NCBI GenBank assembly: GCA_029213265.1
Contig: JARGNG010000018.1
Span: 2,693-66,692 of the forward strand
Reading direction: 5' to 3'
DNA from: Verrucomicrobiales bacterium
GTDB lineage: Bacteria > Verrucomicrobiota > Verrucomicrobiia > Verrucomicrobiales > DEV007
Length of the DNA stretch: 64,000 bases
Shown here: one piece after another, positions 15,507-24,772 of the stretch
Layout: each line of letters starts with the position of its first letter
How positions within the stretch are numbered: the first letter of the stretch is position 1
Position numbers and translations under genes: made by a program
The notes under the pieces: generated by a model
Seen by the model: only the letters and a program-made list of their open reading frames with translations
What the model was told of the DNA's origin: nothing
Databases searched by the model: none

Positions 15507-17003
15507 ATGACTCAATCCTGTTACCATTCCCACCCAACCCTGTTTGGTCTCGTTCTCGCAACGATCGCGCTGCTTTCCCCGGCGATGGCCGAAGAGCCCA
15601 AACAGTCGGACTACTACACAATCACATCGATTCCCGCACCCAAGGGTGCTGTCGTCGAAGGCGGAGCGATCGAGCTGCTCCCAGACGGCAAGGTCGCCGT
15701 CTGCACCCGTCGCGGTCAAATCTGGACGATCGAAAACGCTTTCTCCCATCCCGAAAAGCCCGCCAAGTGGACACTGTTTGCCGAGTATCTGCACGAGCCT
15801 CTCGGGCTGGCCTGGAAAGACGGGTGGCTCTACGCCGTCCAGCGACCCGAAGTCACCCGCATGAAAGATGAGGACGGTGACGGGCGCGCCGATGTGTTTG
15901 AGACCGTCAATGACGACTGGGGAATCAACGGCAACTACCACGAATACACCTTCGGCTCCCGTTTTGACAAAGACGGCTACCTCTGGACCACTCTTTGCCT
16001 GACCGGATCCTTCACCGCGGATTCACTTTTTCGCGGCTGGATTCTTCGGATTAATGAGAAAGGGGAAATGATTCCTACTGCAAGCGGAGTGCGTTCACCC
16101 GGCGGAATCGGATTCAACCCCGAAGGAGATGTTTTCTATACGGACAATCAGGGTGCCTGGAATGGATCCAGTTCTCTCAAGTGGGCCCGGCCCGGTTCTT
16201 TCCAGGGCAATCCGAATGGAAACATCTGGTACGAATACGCCGAGGCCAAAGCCGGTGATCGGCCCGTCGATCCCCCTTACACGGAAGAGGGCAGCCGCAT
16301 GGTGACGGAGCGGGAGAAGATCGAGCAGCTCGTCCCCCCTGCGGTCGTTCTTCCCCACGCCAAAGTCGGCAACTCACCAACTGTGATCGAACCGGACCTG
16401 AGTGATGGAAAATTCGGGCCTTTCGCCGGTCAGGTTTTCGTCGGTGAGCAAACGCATTCGAAGATCAACCGGGTCTTTCTTGAGAAAGTGAACGGTCTCT
16501 ACCAGGGTGCCGTGTTTCACTTTCTCGAAGGCTTCGAATCCGGAAACATCGCGGTCCGACTTTCGGAGGACGGAGTTCTCTTCACGAGCGGCTCCAATCG
16601 TGGATGGGGTGCCCGCGGCGGAAAAAACTTCAACTTTGAACGCGTCAACTGGACCGGAAAAGTGCCTTTCGAAATCCGCGAAATGCGGGCCCTCCCCGAC
16701 GGTTTCGAACTGACCTTTACCAAGCCGCTCGACAAGACCTCTGCGGTCGACCCGTCCTTTTCGATGAAGGCCTACACCTACATTTATCAAAAGGCCTACG
16801 GAAGTCCCGAGGTCGACCCGGTAGATCCGAAGGTCACCGTCGCCTCCGTCGCTGAAGACGGCATGAGCCTGAAACTGAATGTCGAGCCAATGACCAAAGG
16901 TCACGTCCACGAGTTGAGCGCGAACGGTCTCAAGACTTCGGATGGCGGCCATGGATTGCTCCACAAGGAGGCCTATTACACGCTGAACGAGATTCCAAAA
17001 TAG
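15507..17003 (+). CDS. Secreted beta-propeller protein, PVC dehydrogenase-like family
   Basis: This 498-aa exported protein has a signal peptide (about 1-28). It carries a beta-propeller of the type seen in soluble glucose dehydrogenase-like and haem-binding-domain-associated proteins of the PVC group. Segments such as LPDGKVAVCTRRGQIW, PLGLAWKDGWLYAVQR and MKDEDGDGRADVFE are typical of that family, as is a DNQG-x-W-N-G-S motif. A C-terminal beta domain follows from about residue 400. The family is thought to oxidise sugars and pass electrons to cytochrome c, but the cofactor is not evident from the sequence. It forms a unit with the cytochrome-PA14 gene directly upstream. A weak hairpin at 17006-17023 may end the transcript. 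Confidence 0.75.
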   Translation: MTQSCYHSHPTLFGLVLATIALLSPAMAEEPKQSDYYTITSIPAPKGAVVEGGAIELLPDGKVAVCTRRGQIWTIENAFSHPEKPAKWTLFAEYLHEPLGLAWKDGWLYAVQRPEVTRMKDEDGDGRADVFETVNDDWGINGNYHEYTFGSRFDKDGYLWTTLCLTGSFTADSLFRGWILRINEKGEMIPTASGVRSPGGIGFNPEGDVFYTDNQGAWNGSSSLKWARPGSFQGNPNGNIWYEYAEAKAGDRPVDPPYTEEGSRMVTEREKIEQLVPPAVVLPHAKVGNSPTVIEPDLSDGKFGPFAGQVFVGEQTHSKINRVFLEKVNGLYQGAVFHFLEGFESGNIAVRLSEDGVLFTSGSNRGWGARGGKNFNFERVNWTGKVPFEIREMRALPDGFELTFTKPLDKTSAVDPSFSMKAYTYIYQKAYGSPEVDPVDPKVTVASVAEDGMSLKLNVEPMTKGHVHELSANGLKTSDGGHGLLHKEAYYTLNEIPK

Positions 17004-17153
17004 GGAAAATCTCATCGGATTTTGGGAGGTGAAGCCACTGGATTCCCGCCGTTTGGATTCTATCAAAAACAACGATTCCAGTGAGTCTGATTCCTCAAAA
17101 GCGGATGCTCACCTTCAATAGTTGATATAATTTCCATAAATGCGATAGTTTAG

Positions 17154-18590
17154 GTGGTTGAATCTTTTCCCACCTTGAACTCCGTTCCCCCAGATAACAA
17201 TGAAGCAGCTCAGCGCGACCGGTCCATCCGTCTCGCTGTAGTGACCTCGTTGGTTTCCAAGCTCGGCACGATCATTCTCCGCCTCGTCTCGATCCCGATT
17301 GCGATGCGTCTTCTCGGAATCGAGCAGTTCGGTGTCTACGCGGCAATCACGATGGCAGTAGGCATGATCGATATGCTCCACGTGGGCATCGGTCCGGCGC
17401 TCACCCGGGAAATCTCGCGGGCCGTGGCCAAGGGGGACAGGAAGCGGGAGAAATCGATTTTTGGAACCTGTATTCTCCTCAGCACAGCCCTCACCCTGAT
17501 TGCAGCATTCGCAGCGGCGATGCTGCTCTACCACATTCCCATCGCGAAACTGTTCGGAGAAGAGTTCGCGCCTCTCAGTGACGTTATGTATCGCGCTGCC
17601 TGGATCGGGATCGTGATCCTCCTGATCGAAGCGATCTGCGTCACCTTCGAAATGGCGAGGGATGGTTACATGGAGACGCGCTACAACAATGCCTGGGGTG
17701 CGGGAGGCAATATCGTGGGTGCGGCCCTTCTTCTCGGGGGAATCTGGTTCTTCCCGACCATCGAATTCCTTCTCATCGCGGTGAACGGCTCCATCGTCTT
17801 AGCCAAGTTCGGCAACTCGATTCATTTCCTTTGCCAGAGACAATATCTCTTTCCGAAATTCTCGCTCTTCCGGGCGGACCTGGTCCCGGGACTGCTGGGT
17901 GACAGTCTCCGCTTTTCCGTGACGTATATTCTCGCTGCCATGATCGAATACAATATCATGGCATTTATCATCGGCCGCACTTCCGGGCCCGATGCAGTAG
18001 CGGTGTTCAATGTGATGGTGACGATCCACTTTTCCCTAGCCGGCGTGGTTGGAATGTTCACCAAGCCGATCTGGCCCGCGCTCATGGACGCCTTCGAGCG
18101 GGAGGACAAACCGTGGATACGCAAGATGGGAGGAAAGCTGCAACTCGGCAGCCTTGGATTTGCCGCAATCGCCGGCTTCGGAATTGTTTTGGTGGGCCCT
18201 GTCGTATTGCCGATGTGGGCTGGTGAGGAATTCACAAGTGTTCGCGATTCTTTTCAAATGGATCGAACCGCTCTCTTCGCCTTTTCGCTCTATTTTCTTC
18301 TTCACGTCTGGCGACATACCAACCAAACCCTGGCCCTCGGGGTTGGGAAAATCAATTCCGTGGTTTGCATCGTTTTGACCGAGGCTGCATTTCTCCTCAG
18401 CCTCGCTGGTTTCGCCCTGATTCAAACCGGCGAGATATCGATGATCTATTTCAGTATGGCCGGCGCCATTGCCCTGTTTTCCGGCTGGATGTTTCCTTTC
18501 ATTTTTCGGGAGGGAATGTCTAACTCCCAACGAGAAGCGAAAATTTCCGATCCGGAAACGCTCGATCCGCTCCCGAAAGTGGTCATGTAA
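17154..18590 (+). CDS. Polysaccharide/lipid flippase of the MOP superfamily (Wzx-like)
   Basis: This 478-aa integral membrane protein has about 12-14 hydrophobic helices distributed over its whole length. The N-terminal pattern (SKLGTIILRLVSIPIAMRLLG, then EQFGVYAAIT) is characteristic of oligosaccharide flippases of the Wzx/RfbX group, which move lipid-linked sugar units across the inner membrane. The reading frame starts at a GTG (17154); the first ATG would be far inside the first helix. No other surface-polysaccharide genes are adjacent, although a glycosyltransferase lies at 22381. The C-terminus is a short charged cytoplasmic tail. It converges with the pseudouridine synthase gene. Confidence 0.82.
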   Translation: MVESFPTLNSVPPDNNEAAQRDRSIRLAVVTSLVSKLGTIILRLVSIPIAMRLLGIEQFGVYAAITMAVGMIDMLHVGIGPALTREISRAVAKGDRKREKSIFGTCILLSTALTLIAAFAAAMLLYHIPIAKLFGEEFAPLSDVMYRAAWIGIVILLIEAICVTFEMARDGYMETRYNNAWGAGGNIVGAALLLGGIWFFPTIEFLLIAVNGSIVLAKFGNSIHFLCQRQYLFPKFSLFRADLVPGLLGDSLRFSVTYILAAMIEYNIMAFIIGRTSGPDAVAVFNVMVTIHFSLAGVVGMFTKPIWPALMDAFEREDKPWIRKMGGKLQLGSLGFAAIAGFGIVLVGPVVLPMWAGEEFTSVRDSFQMDRTALFAFSLYFLLHVWRHTNQTLALGVGKINSVVCIVLTEAAFLLSLAGFALIQTGEISMIYFSMAGAIALFSGWMFPFIFREGMSNSQREAKISDPETLDPLPKVVM

Positions 18591-18606
18591 TCCGGATCCA
18601 CGATTT

Positions 18607-19536
18607 TCACGGCAAAAACACGAGAAATTCATCCGGCAAAGGTGCCTCAAACTGCATCGTTTCAGCCGTCAAAGGATGCCGAATCGAAAGCTTCCAGGCA
18701 TGAAGCATGAGGCGTACGACTATTACCTCCTGTTTTCCCTGGGGACCATAAATCACGTCGCCGAGAATGGGAGTGCGCAGACACTCTTTCAAGTGAACCC
18801 GAATCTGGTGGGTCCGGCCCGTATGGATCACGCAGGAATAGGAAGTCCACCTACCATTTTCGTCAGAGCGCAAGACACGATAGTCCGTCACGGCCTCCTT
18901 TCCGGAGGACGCCTCCACCACGGCCATCTTCTGGCGATTATTTGGGTTCCTTCCGATTTGAGTCGTGAGCGATCCTTCGGTATTCGGAGGAGTCCCCTTT
19001 CCCACCACGATGTATTCCTTTCCCGTCTCTCTCCCGGAAAATTGAGCCACGAGAGAATGATAGGCCAATTCGGACTTCGCGACGACAAGGCATCCGGAAG
19101 TGTCCTTGTCGAGCCGGTGGACGATACCGGGGCGGTCTTCGCCGGCGAGGTCGCACAATTCCCCCTGACAGTGAAAGAGAAGGCCATTCACAAGAGTTCC
19201 CGTCGCATTTCCCGAGCCGGGGTGAACGACCAGTCCCGGTTGTTTGTCGACAACGATGATGTCTTCGTCCTCGAAGAGAATGGAGAGCGGAATCTCTTCG
19301 GGCTGCAACTCCAGGACAACTTCCTCCGGTTCCGCCACGGTGATCTCCTGCCCCTCCAAAACGGCGTACTTGGGCTTGACCCGGTTCCCATCGACAAGAA
19401 CGGAACCATCGCGAATCCATCTCTGCAATTCCGCCCGGGATACCATCTGCCCTTCTTTTTCGAGGGCGCCGGGTAGAAAGCGATCCAGTCGCTCTCCGGC
19501 ATCTTCCGGAGCTACATAAATTCGGAGCGCACTCAA
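18607..19536 (-). CDS. RluA-family pseudouridine synthase with S4 domain
   Basis: This 309-aa cytoplasmic enzyme converts uridines in 23S rRNA to pseudouridine. An N-terminal S4 RNA-binding domain (about 14-75) precedes the catalytic domain. The RluA signature HRLDKDTSG contains the catalytic Asp143. Other motifs seen are VVDKQPGLVVHPG and the C-terminal HTGRTHQIRVH segment. The domain order and length match RluD-like enzymes, which modify helix 69, but RluC-like specificity cannot be excluded. Its start overlaps the end of the upstream SGNH gene by 4 bp (ATGA), so the two are translationally coupled. Confidence 0.93.
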   Translation of the reverse strand: MSALRIYVAPEDAGERLDRFLPGALEKEGQMVSRAELQRWIRDGSVLVDGNRVKPKYAVLEGQEITVAEPEEVVLELQPEEIPLSILFEDEDIIVVDKQPGLVVHPGSGNATGTLVNGLLFHCQGELCDLAGEDRPGIVHRLDKDTSGCLVVAKSELAYHSLVAQFSGRETGKEYIVVGKGTPPNTEGSLTTQIGRNPNNRQKMAVVEASSGKEAVTDYRVLRSDENGRWTSYSCVIHTGRTHQIRVHLKECLRTPILGDVIYGPQGKQEVIVVRLMLHAWKLSIRHPLTAETMQFEAPLPDEFLVFLP

Positions 19537-20696
19537 TCCAGCCTGGGTGTGTAAATCGAGAGTTCGGTGTTCTGGCGAAGGTCATCAACCATTTGCCAGG
19601 TGGATAAAGTCTTGTATTTGCTGAGCGGCACGACTGTCAACGCGATCTCTGTCCCGATGGCGCGGGTTGCGGCGCTGGTGTACTTTTTCCCGAAGACAAT
19701 GCCATGGGCAATCCGAATCCGGTCGTAGGGATAGTTGCCCTGCCTGTCTTCCAAAACTTCATACTCGTACACACCAAGAGCATTCGAATAGTCGAGATCA
19801 CTGAGGTTTTTCAGCTCGGACTTTTGAACCAGTCTCAAAACGAGCTCCAGTTCGCTGCTTTGTGCAGAGGTGGCGATCGCACTGGAACTTGCCGCGAGGG
19901 TTCCGCCAGCCGCGACCTTCGTTTTGGGAGTCTGAACGGGCATGGCCCGGACAATCGTTCTCTCTATCCCGACGGGAGCGATTTTCATATACTCGTTAAA
20001 ATGCTTCGACACTTTCTCTGCCCAGCCACGAGCCTCGGTAGGCCCATAATGAATCCCGTCGGTCGCGGGATACGGGTCATCGAATTTGGTCACTTTCTGG
20101 CTTTCAAAAACCTCCCCTTCATATTTTTCCACCACTCCCTGCATGATCGAGGTCAGCTCCATCTGCAGCTCCCTTGAATAGCGTTTTTCGTGAGAGTGCG
20201 GAGGCAACACCCAATAGGAAGTCGCCCCTGCCTTCGCAACGGAGTAACACATCTGCTCGATCAGGGATCTGACTTCGGCAACATTTTCCTGTTTCGCTCG
20301 CCGCTTCGACCGCAGTGTCGCGTAAAGATTGATTCCGGTCTGCACGACCACGACGTTCGGCTTGTGTTCAGAAATCAAATCCTCCAGCTTCGGAACGGCC
20401 CGAACATAGCCGAGACGACGCTCTGCCGAAGGAGACTTCTCCCAGAATCCGATGGTGCAGGGAAGCGATTGGTAGCTCTTCAGCCAGTAGTAGGGACTCG
20501 CACCACCTGCAACGACGGTATGAACCTGAAAACCCGATGAGCGAAGAGAGTGGTCAAAGGTTTGCCCGAAAGCGCCGATACTCAGGGAGTCACCCAAATA
20601 CAGAATCCGGGAGTTTTTAGCAACTCCATCGACCGCCCATGTCTGGCAAAGAACGATGGCAGTGAGTGCCAAAAAAAAGGAGGTAGCCCGACTCAT
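19533..20696 (-). CDS. Exported SGNH-hydrolase-like protein
   Basis: This 387-aa protein has a signal peptide (about 1-27) and an SGNH/GDSL hydrolase fold. Visible blocks are the nucleophile motif YLGDSLSIGAFG (block I), VVVVQTGINLY (block III region) and the TDGIHYGP segment that supplies the catalytic Asp and His (block V). SGNH enzymes remove acyl groups from carbohydrates or lipids. After about residue 250 comes a Ala/Ser/Thr-rich linker and a second, unrecognised domain of about 120 residues. That domain could bind a carbohydrate or a membrane partner. It is co-translated with the RluA gene, which is probably an accident of gene packing. Confidence 0.75.
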   Translation of the reverse strand: MSRATSFFLALTAIVLCQTWAVDGVAKNSRILYLGDSLSIGAFGQTFDHSLRSSGFQVHTVVAGGASPYYWLKSYQSLPCTIGFWEKSPSAERRLGYVRAVPKLEDLISEHKPNVVVVQTGINLYATLRSKRRAKQENVAEVRSLIEQMCYSVAKAGATSYWVLPPHSHEKRYSRELQMELTSIMQGVVEKYEGEVFESQKVTKFDDPYPATDGIHYGPTEARGWAEKVSKHFNEYMKIAPVGIERTIVRAMPVQTPKTKVAAGGTLAASSSAIATSAQSSELELVLRLVQKSELKNLSDLDYSNALGVYEYEVLEDRQGNYPYDRIRIAHGIVFGKKYTSAATRAIGTEIALTVVPLSKYKTLSTWQMVDDLRQNTELSIYTPRLD

Positions 20697-20821
20697 AGCG
20701 GCGATTTTTACCGTAATTCAGAGCAATCTTCAATAGAAACTGTTAAATTTTAATAAAATTCGCACTTATGCGAATCAGAATTAAAAATGAGAGTGAGTTT
20801 TTTAAGAAGGGGCGAGAATCA

Positions 20822-21529
20822 CTACAGATCCAGTCCGGCGGCACAAAGGCGATGGAAGTCCTCCCATTCCAACTCAAGCGAGGCATCGGATTCCTTGATC
20901 GTTTGCATCGTCACAGAGGCGATCTTCTCCCTTGCTGCGGTAAGGGATCGGCTCACGCGGGTCTGATCACATTGCCACATCAGTGCGATGACTGATTGGC
21001 TGATTCCATGAAGATAGGAAAGTTTCAACATGAGAAGAACTTCCGGCTCCAGCGAGTCAAACGCCGTCTTGATGGCGCGCCCCATCAGTTCTCCAAGATC
21101 TTCATCGATCACGTTTTCTCCGAGATTCTCTCCTTCCAACTTGTCAAAGCGATCGCCGGAACGTCCATCATCATCATCGAAAGTGGGAAGTTCACCGCGA
21201 AATTTATCCCGCCGCTTTAGATCGAGCCAACGATTCCAGGTGATTCGAATCATCCAGGTGGATAGAGAAGAGCGACCTTCAAACTTCTCCAGAAGCGGTC
21301 GGGTTTGCCCTTTCTTTCCAGCCCCAAAGCACTCAGCTACGACATCGGCAACGAGATCCTCGGCTTGAATCCGATCTACCCCACGGGACATCATCACCCT
21401 CTCCAACATGGGCTGATATTCTGACTGAAATTTCCGAACTGCATCATCATCACCGGCCACCGCGCGATCCACCAGATCCAAATCTTCGGCATGCTTCAAT
21501 GGTTTGATTTCAGAAGTCGGACTACTCAT
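20822..21529 (-). CDS. ECF-type RNA polymerase sigma factor
   Basis: This 235-aa protein is a sigma-70-family extracytoplasmic function sigma factor. Region 2 is recognised from the DLVADVVAECF and STWMIRITWNRWLDLKRR segments, the latter being the helix that contacts the -10 element. Region 4 carries the helix-turn-helix around YLHGISQSVIALMWQCDQTRVSRSL, which reads the -35 element. An acidic insert (DDDDGRSGDR) separates the two. No anti-sigma gene is adjacent. The C-terminus extends about 35 residues past region 4 and could be a control element. The gene lies downstream of a LolD-like ATPase on the same strand, with a gap of about 90 bp. Confidence 0.88.
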   Translation of the reverse strand: MSSPTSEIKPLKHAEDLDLVDRAVAGDDDAVRKFQSEYQPMLERVMMSRGVDRIQAEDLVADVVAECFGAGKKGQTRPLLEKFEGRSSLSTWMIRITWNRWLDLKRRDKFRGELPTFDDDDGRSGDRFDKLEGENLGENVIDEDLGELMGRAIKTAFDSLEPEVLLMLKLSYLHGISQSVIALMWQCDQTRVSRSLTAAREKIASVTMQTIKESDASLELEWEDFHRLCAAGLDL

Positions 21530-21621
21530 AGGGCTTTCGCGTCGGCACTATCCATGATGCGGCGACATTATTCAATTAGAACAGATCACTTAGACAATAG
21601 AAACCTTAGAAATACGGAAGA

Positions 21622-22320
21622 TCAGCCAGCGGAGATGGTCTCGCAAATATCTTCAATGATCTCCCCGTCCTGCAAATGGACTTTTCGATCCACGCGATCG
21701 AGAAGCCGGTCATCGTGCGTGCAGAAGAGGAAGGCCGCACCTCGATCCTGATTGATCTTGCGCATCAGGTCGATGATGAGGTTCGCATTCCGGGTATCGA
21801 GGTTGGCGGTCGGTTCATCGGCAAGAACCAGAACCGGTTCTGTGACGAGAGCCCGTGCGATCGCCACCCGCTGCTGCTGACCTCCACTCATCTTTTGCGG
21901 ACGGTGCCCCATCCTGTCTTTCAATTCCACTTCTTCGAGGAGGAATTCGGCGCGCTCCCTTGCCTCTACTTTGCTGACGCCACTGACTTGAAGCGGAAGC
22001 ATCACGTTTTCCACTGCGGTCAAAACCGGTATCAGATTGAAATCCTGAAAAACAAATCCAATCGACGAGTTGCGCAATTCGCTTCTCTCCCCGTCAGACA
22101 ACCCTCCTGAACTTTGCCCTTGAATCAAAACCTCACCCGAAGTCGGCGAATCCAGCAATCCGATGAGATTGCAAAGGGTCGACTTTCCTGATCCAGACGG
22201 CCCCCAAACCGCAATAAACTCTTCCTTTTCAATGGAGAGATCAACGCCCCCAAGAGCCTCGACTTCGGTATCTCCAAAATGATAAGTCTTCCTGAGTGTT
22301 CGGGTTTCGACAATTTTCAT
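21622..22320 (-). CDS. LolD/MacB-type ABC transporter ATP-binding protein
   Basis: This 232-aa cytoplasmic ATPase energises a type VII ABC transporter (LolCDE, MacB or FtsEX-like). Walker A is GPSGSGKST at about residues 39-47, the signature is [15 protein letters not shown], and Walker B is VLVLADEPTANLD followed by a TH motif (CTHDDRL). The best family match is the LolD/MacB/YknY group, which works on lipoproteins or peptides at the membrane. No permease gene is adjacent, so it must pair with a permease encoded elsewhere. A second, complete system of the same type is at 26651-31106. Confidence 0.93.
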   Translation of the reverse strand: MKIVETRTLRKTYHFGDTEVEALGGVDLSIEKEEFIAVWGPSGSGKSTLCNLIGLLDSPTSGEVLIQGQSSGGLSDGERSELRNSSIGFVFQDFNLIPVLTAVENVMLPLQVSGVSKVEARERAEFLLEEVELKDRMGHRPQKMSGGQQQRVAIARALVTEPVLVLADEPTANLDTRNANLIIDLMRKINQDRGAAFLFCTHDDRLLDRVDRKVHLQDGEIIEDICETISAG

Positions 22321-22380
22321 ATCGCTTATGAGTATTAATACTTGCAGTCTAGTCAGCTAACCACAATTTGCACGGGGTAA

Positions 22381-24729
22381 ATGATCGAACGCGTCTTCTT
22401 GATAATCTGGGGCCTTTGGCTGCTGCTAATTTTGTTGGCAGCTTTTCGCGTTTTGGGATTTCTCATCGCTCGGAGGTTTCAAGACAAGCGTTGGGGAGAT
22501 GGCACCAAAGATCAACAACCGGCTGCTGTGATCATTCCGGTAAAGGGATTTGACTACCAGGCTACGCCGAGATTTTTTGACACTCTCTTTGCTCAGGAAT
22601 ATAGCAACTACCGGGTAATCGTTTGCTTCGAGTCTTGGGACGACCCAGTCGCTGTCTGGCTCAAGGAAGAACTTGAGCTGACAGAGGGGCATCCGTTCTG
22701 GATCCATCCCGATGAGGATTCCGGTCTGAAGAGCATCACACTGGCGTGTTCCGGAATTTCTCAAGATGAAGGTCAGAAGGTACACAACCAACGCGCGGCC
22801 TTTGAACATCTCGATGAGAATGACGAAGTGGTGGTGTTTGCCGACGCTGATATCTCCTTCAAGACCGACTGGCTTCCCCGGCTCATCGCTCCGATCAACC
22901 AAAAGACCCACCCTCTTGCAACCACCTACCGTTGGCTCGTCCCGAAGCGCCCCACCCTCCCCAACCAGGTTGCCAGCGTGATCAACGGATCCATCACGAC
23001 GCAGGGTGGATCCGAACTCACCAACGTCCTCTGGGGGGGCTCCATGGCGATCGCCAGGAGCGTATTCGACAAGCTCGACGTTTCGTCCCTGCTCGAGGGT
23101 TCCCTGAACGATGATCTACGCCTCTCCAAAGCGGCCCGGAAGGCGGGAAACAAAATTGCCTTTGTTCGCTCGCTCGTCCTGCCCACGATGATTGACTTCA
23201 ATTGGAAGACTTTCTTCGAATTTGCGAAACGCCAATACACCCAGGTCAAATTCTTCAGCCCGATCCTCTATACGGGAACCAACTTCGTTCTGGGCTTCTA
23301 TGCGATTGGCCTGCTCAGTATCATCGGGGCACTCGTCTACGGATACTTCTATGCCTGGATCCCGATTGCGGCAGCCTATGTGATTGACCAGTTTCGTGCT
23401 CTGATGCGGCAGCAAATCTATCTCTCACTTTTTCCGGAGGACGGCGTTCGTAGGAAGTTGTTCTCGGCGGGCTGGCTCGAGCACATGCTGACTCCATTCT
23501 GGATGCTTTTGCACTGGCTCCTTCTGATCAGCACCTGGACGCAGAGCAAAATCACCTGGGCTGGAACGCAGTATCGAATTCTTTCCAAATCGAAAACCAG
23601 AATTCTCAGCCGGACGGTCGTGGCCGAAAGGCTCCCTGTCGGAGTTCCCGGACTCACCCTGGTTTCGGCTCTTCATGACAGAAAGCGCACCGGCTACACC
23701 CAGCCGATTCAGCCCTTGCTGCCCCCGGTAAAAACAGAGGCGGTCGCAGATCCAGTGGAAGATCTGGCCGCAGAAAAGGTTGAGGCGGTCGACATCGTGC
23801 ATGAAGAACCCTCATTGCCTGACACCGGGACTGCCGAACCGGACGAGACCTCCGAAGGGGGGACTGGGGACTTCGAACCGGCGAAGCGGCAAGAACCCAC
23901 GCCTGCGCTCACTCATCCCGGGGTCAATCCCCATGTCCTTGCGCTGAGCGCTCCGCCACCTTCGCTCCGTCGCAAAAGGAAAGCACGAGCCCAGGCAAAG
24001 AGGAAGAAGAATGCCCGCACCACCCCTTCCATGCGCTCCAAGAGCCAAGCCCGATCTCGTCTTTTGCATGCCCCCTTCTTTCTCGCCAAACCGGGCCAAT
24101 CCCTACGCTGGGGATCGGCGCTCAAAACGAAAAATACTGATGAGGAAAGCAACGAGAACGCCATAGATGCTTCATCAGAGGCAACTTTGACGGAGACTCC
24201 GGAGCCGAAAGAACCTGCGCCGGCGCTCTCCCATCCGGGGGTCAATCCTCATGTCCTCGCGCTGAGCGCTCCGCCACATTCGCCCTGTCGCAAACGAAAA
24301 GCGCGAACCCCGGCGAAGAAGAAGAGGAATGCCACCATTCCTTCCTACCTCTCCAAAACCCGGGCCCACCCCCATGTTCTGTTTTCTCCCCTTCCTCTCG
24401 CAAAACCCGGCCAGTCTCTTCCCCCGGGATCGGCGCTGAAAACGAAAGACACCGGTGAGGAAAGCAGGTCAATGGCACTCGGTAGGTCATCAGATACTAC
24501 GCCGCCGGAGTCTCCAGTTCCATCGCCCGAGCCAACCCTTCCCGCGAGCTCCGCCTTGTTTTCCACTTCCCACGCGGCCCGCCGCGCCATTGGGAAAGCG
24601 AATCCGTCCCACCCGGGGTCAGGCTCCCGGAGGAGTGCGCTTTCTTCCCGGGCCAATCAGATCTCCAACCTGCGTGGACACCGCATTCTCCGTCCCGTGA
24701 GCCACCGTCCGAGCGGCCGCCCTTTGTGA
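22381..24729 (+). CDS. Family 2 glycosyltransferase with a repetitive basic C-terminal tail
   Basis: This 782-aa membrane protein has an N-terminal helix (about 5-27) and a GT2-type glycosyltransferase domain (about 45-290). That domain shows the DxD motif within VVFADADIS, a GGSMAIARSVF segment and the KRQYTQ element, the equivalent of Q-x-x-R-W. It ends with several membrane helices (about 295-400), as in ceramide glucosyltransferase or HpnI-like enzymes. From about residue 430 the protein turns into a 350-residue hydrophilic tail rich in Pro, Ser, Lys and Arg. The tail contains two copies of a unit of about 106 residues. Such a tail is unknown in this enzyme group, to my knowledge. The enzymatic part should add a sugar to a membrane lipid or polymer. 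Confidence 0.8.
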   Translation: MIERVFLIIWGLWLLLILLAAFRVLGFLIARRFQDKRWGDGTKDQQPAAVIIPVKGFDYQATPRFFDTLFAQEYSNYRVIVCFESWDDPVAVWLKEELELTEGHPFWIHPDEDSGLKSITLACSGISQDEGQKVHNQRAAFEHLDENDEVVVFADADISFKTDWLPRLIAPINQKTHPLATTYRWLVPKRPTLPNQVASVINGSITTQGGSELTNVLWGGSMAIARSVFDKLDVSSLLEGSLNDDLRLSKAARKAGNKIAFVRSLVLPTMIDFNWKTFFEFAKRQYTQVKFFSPILYTGTNFVLGFYAIGLLSIIGALVYGYFYAWIPIAAAYVIDQFRALMRQQIYLSLFPEDGVRRKLFSAGWLEHMLTPFWMLLHWLLLISTWTQSKITWAGTQYRILSKSKTRILSRTVVAERLPVGVPGLTLVSALHDRKRTGYTQPIQPLLPPVKTEAVADPVEDLAAEKVEAVDIVHEEPSLPDTGTAEPDETSEGGTGDFEPAKRQEPTPALTHPGVNPHVLALSAPPPSLRRKRKARAQAKRKKNARTTPSMRSKSQARSRLLHAPFFLAKPGQSLRWGSALKTKNTDEESNENAIDASSEATLTETPEPKEPAPALSHPGVNPHVLALSAPPHSPCRKRKARTPAKKKRNATIPSYLSKTRAHPHVLFSPLPLAKPGQSLPPGSALKTKDTGEESRSMALGRSSDTTPPESPVPSPEPTLPASSALFSTSHAARRAIGKANPSHPGSGSRRSALSSRANQISNLRGHRILRPVSHRPSGRPL
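23899..24470 (+). repeat. Two tandem in-frame repeat units in the glycosyltransferase tail
   Basis: Unit 1 (23899-24216, residues about 507-612) and unit 2 (24217 to about 24470, residues from 613) share HPGVNPHVLALSAPP, then a Lys/Arg-rich stretch, then LAKPGQSL and GSALKTK with EES. The units are about 106 and 85-105 residues long. The conserved blocks are nearly identical at the protein level, while the basic parts diverge. Confidence 0.8.
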
Positions 24730-24772
24730 GTTTTGGCTTTTCATTCAAAATCGCAATCTCTAGCGTTCCGAC

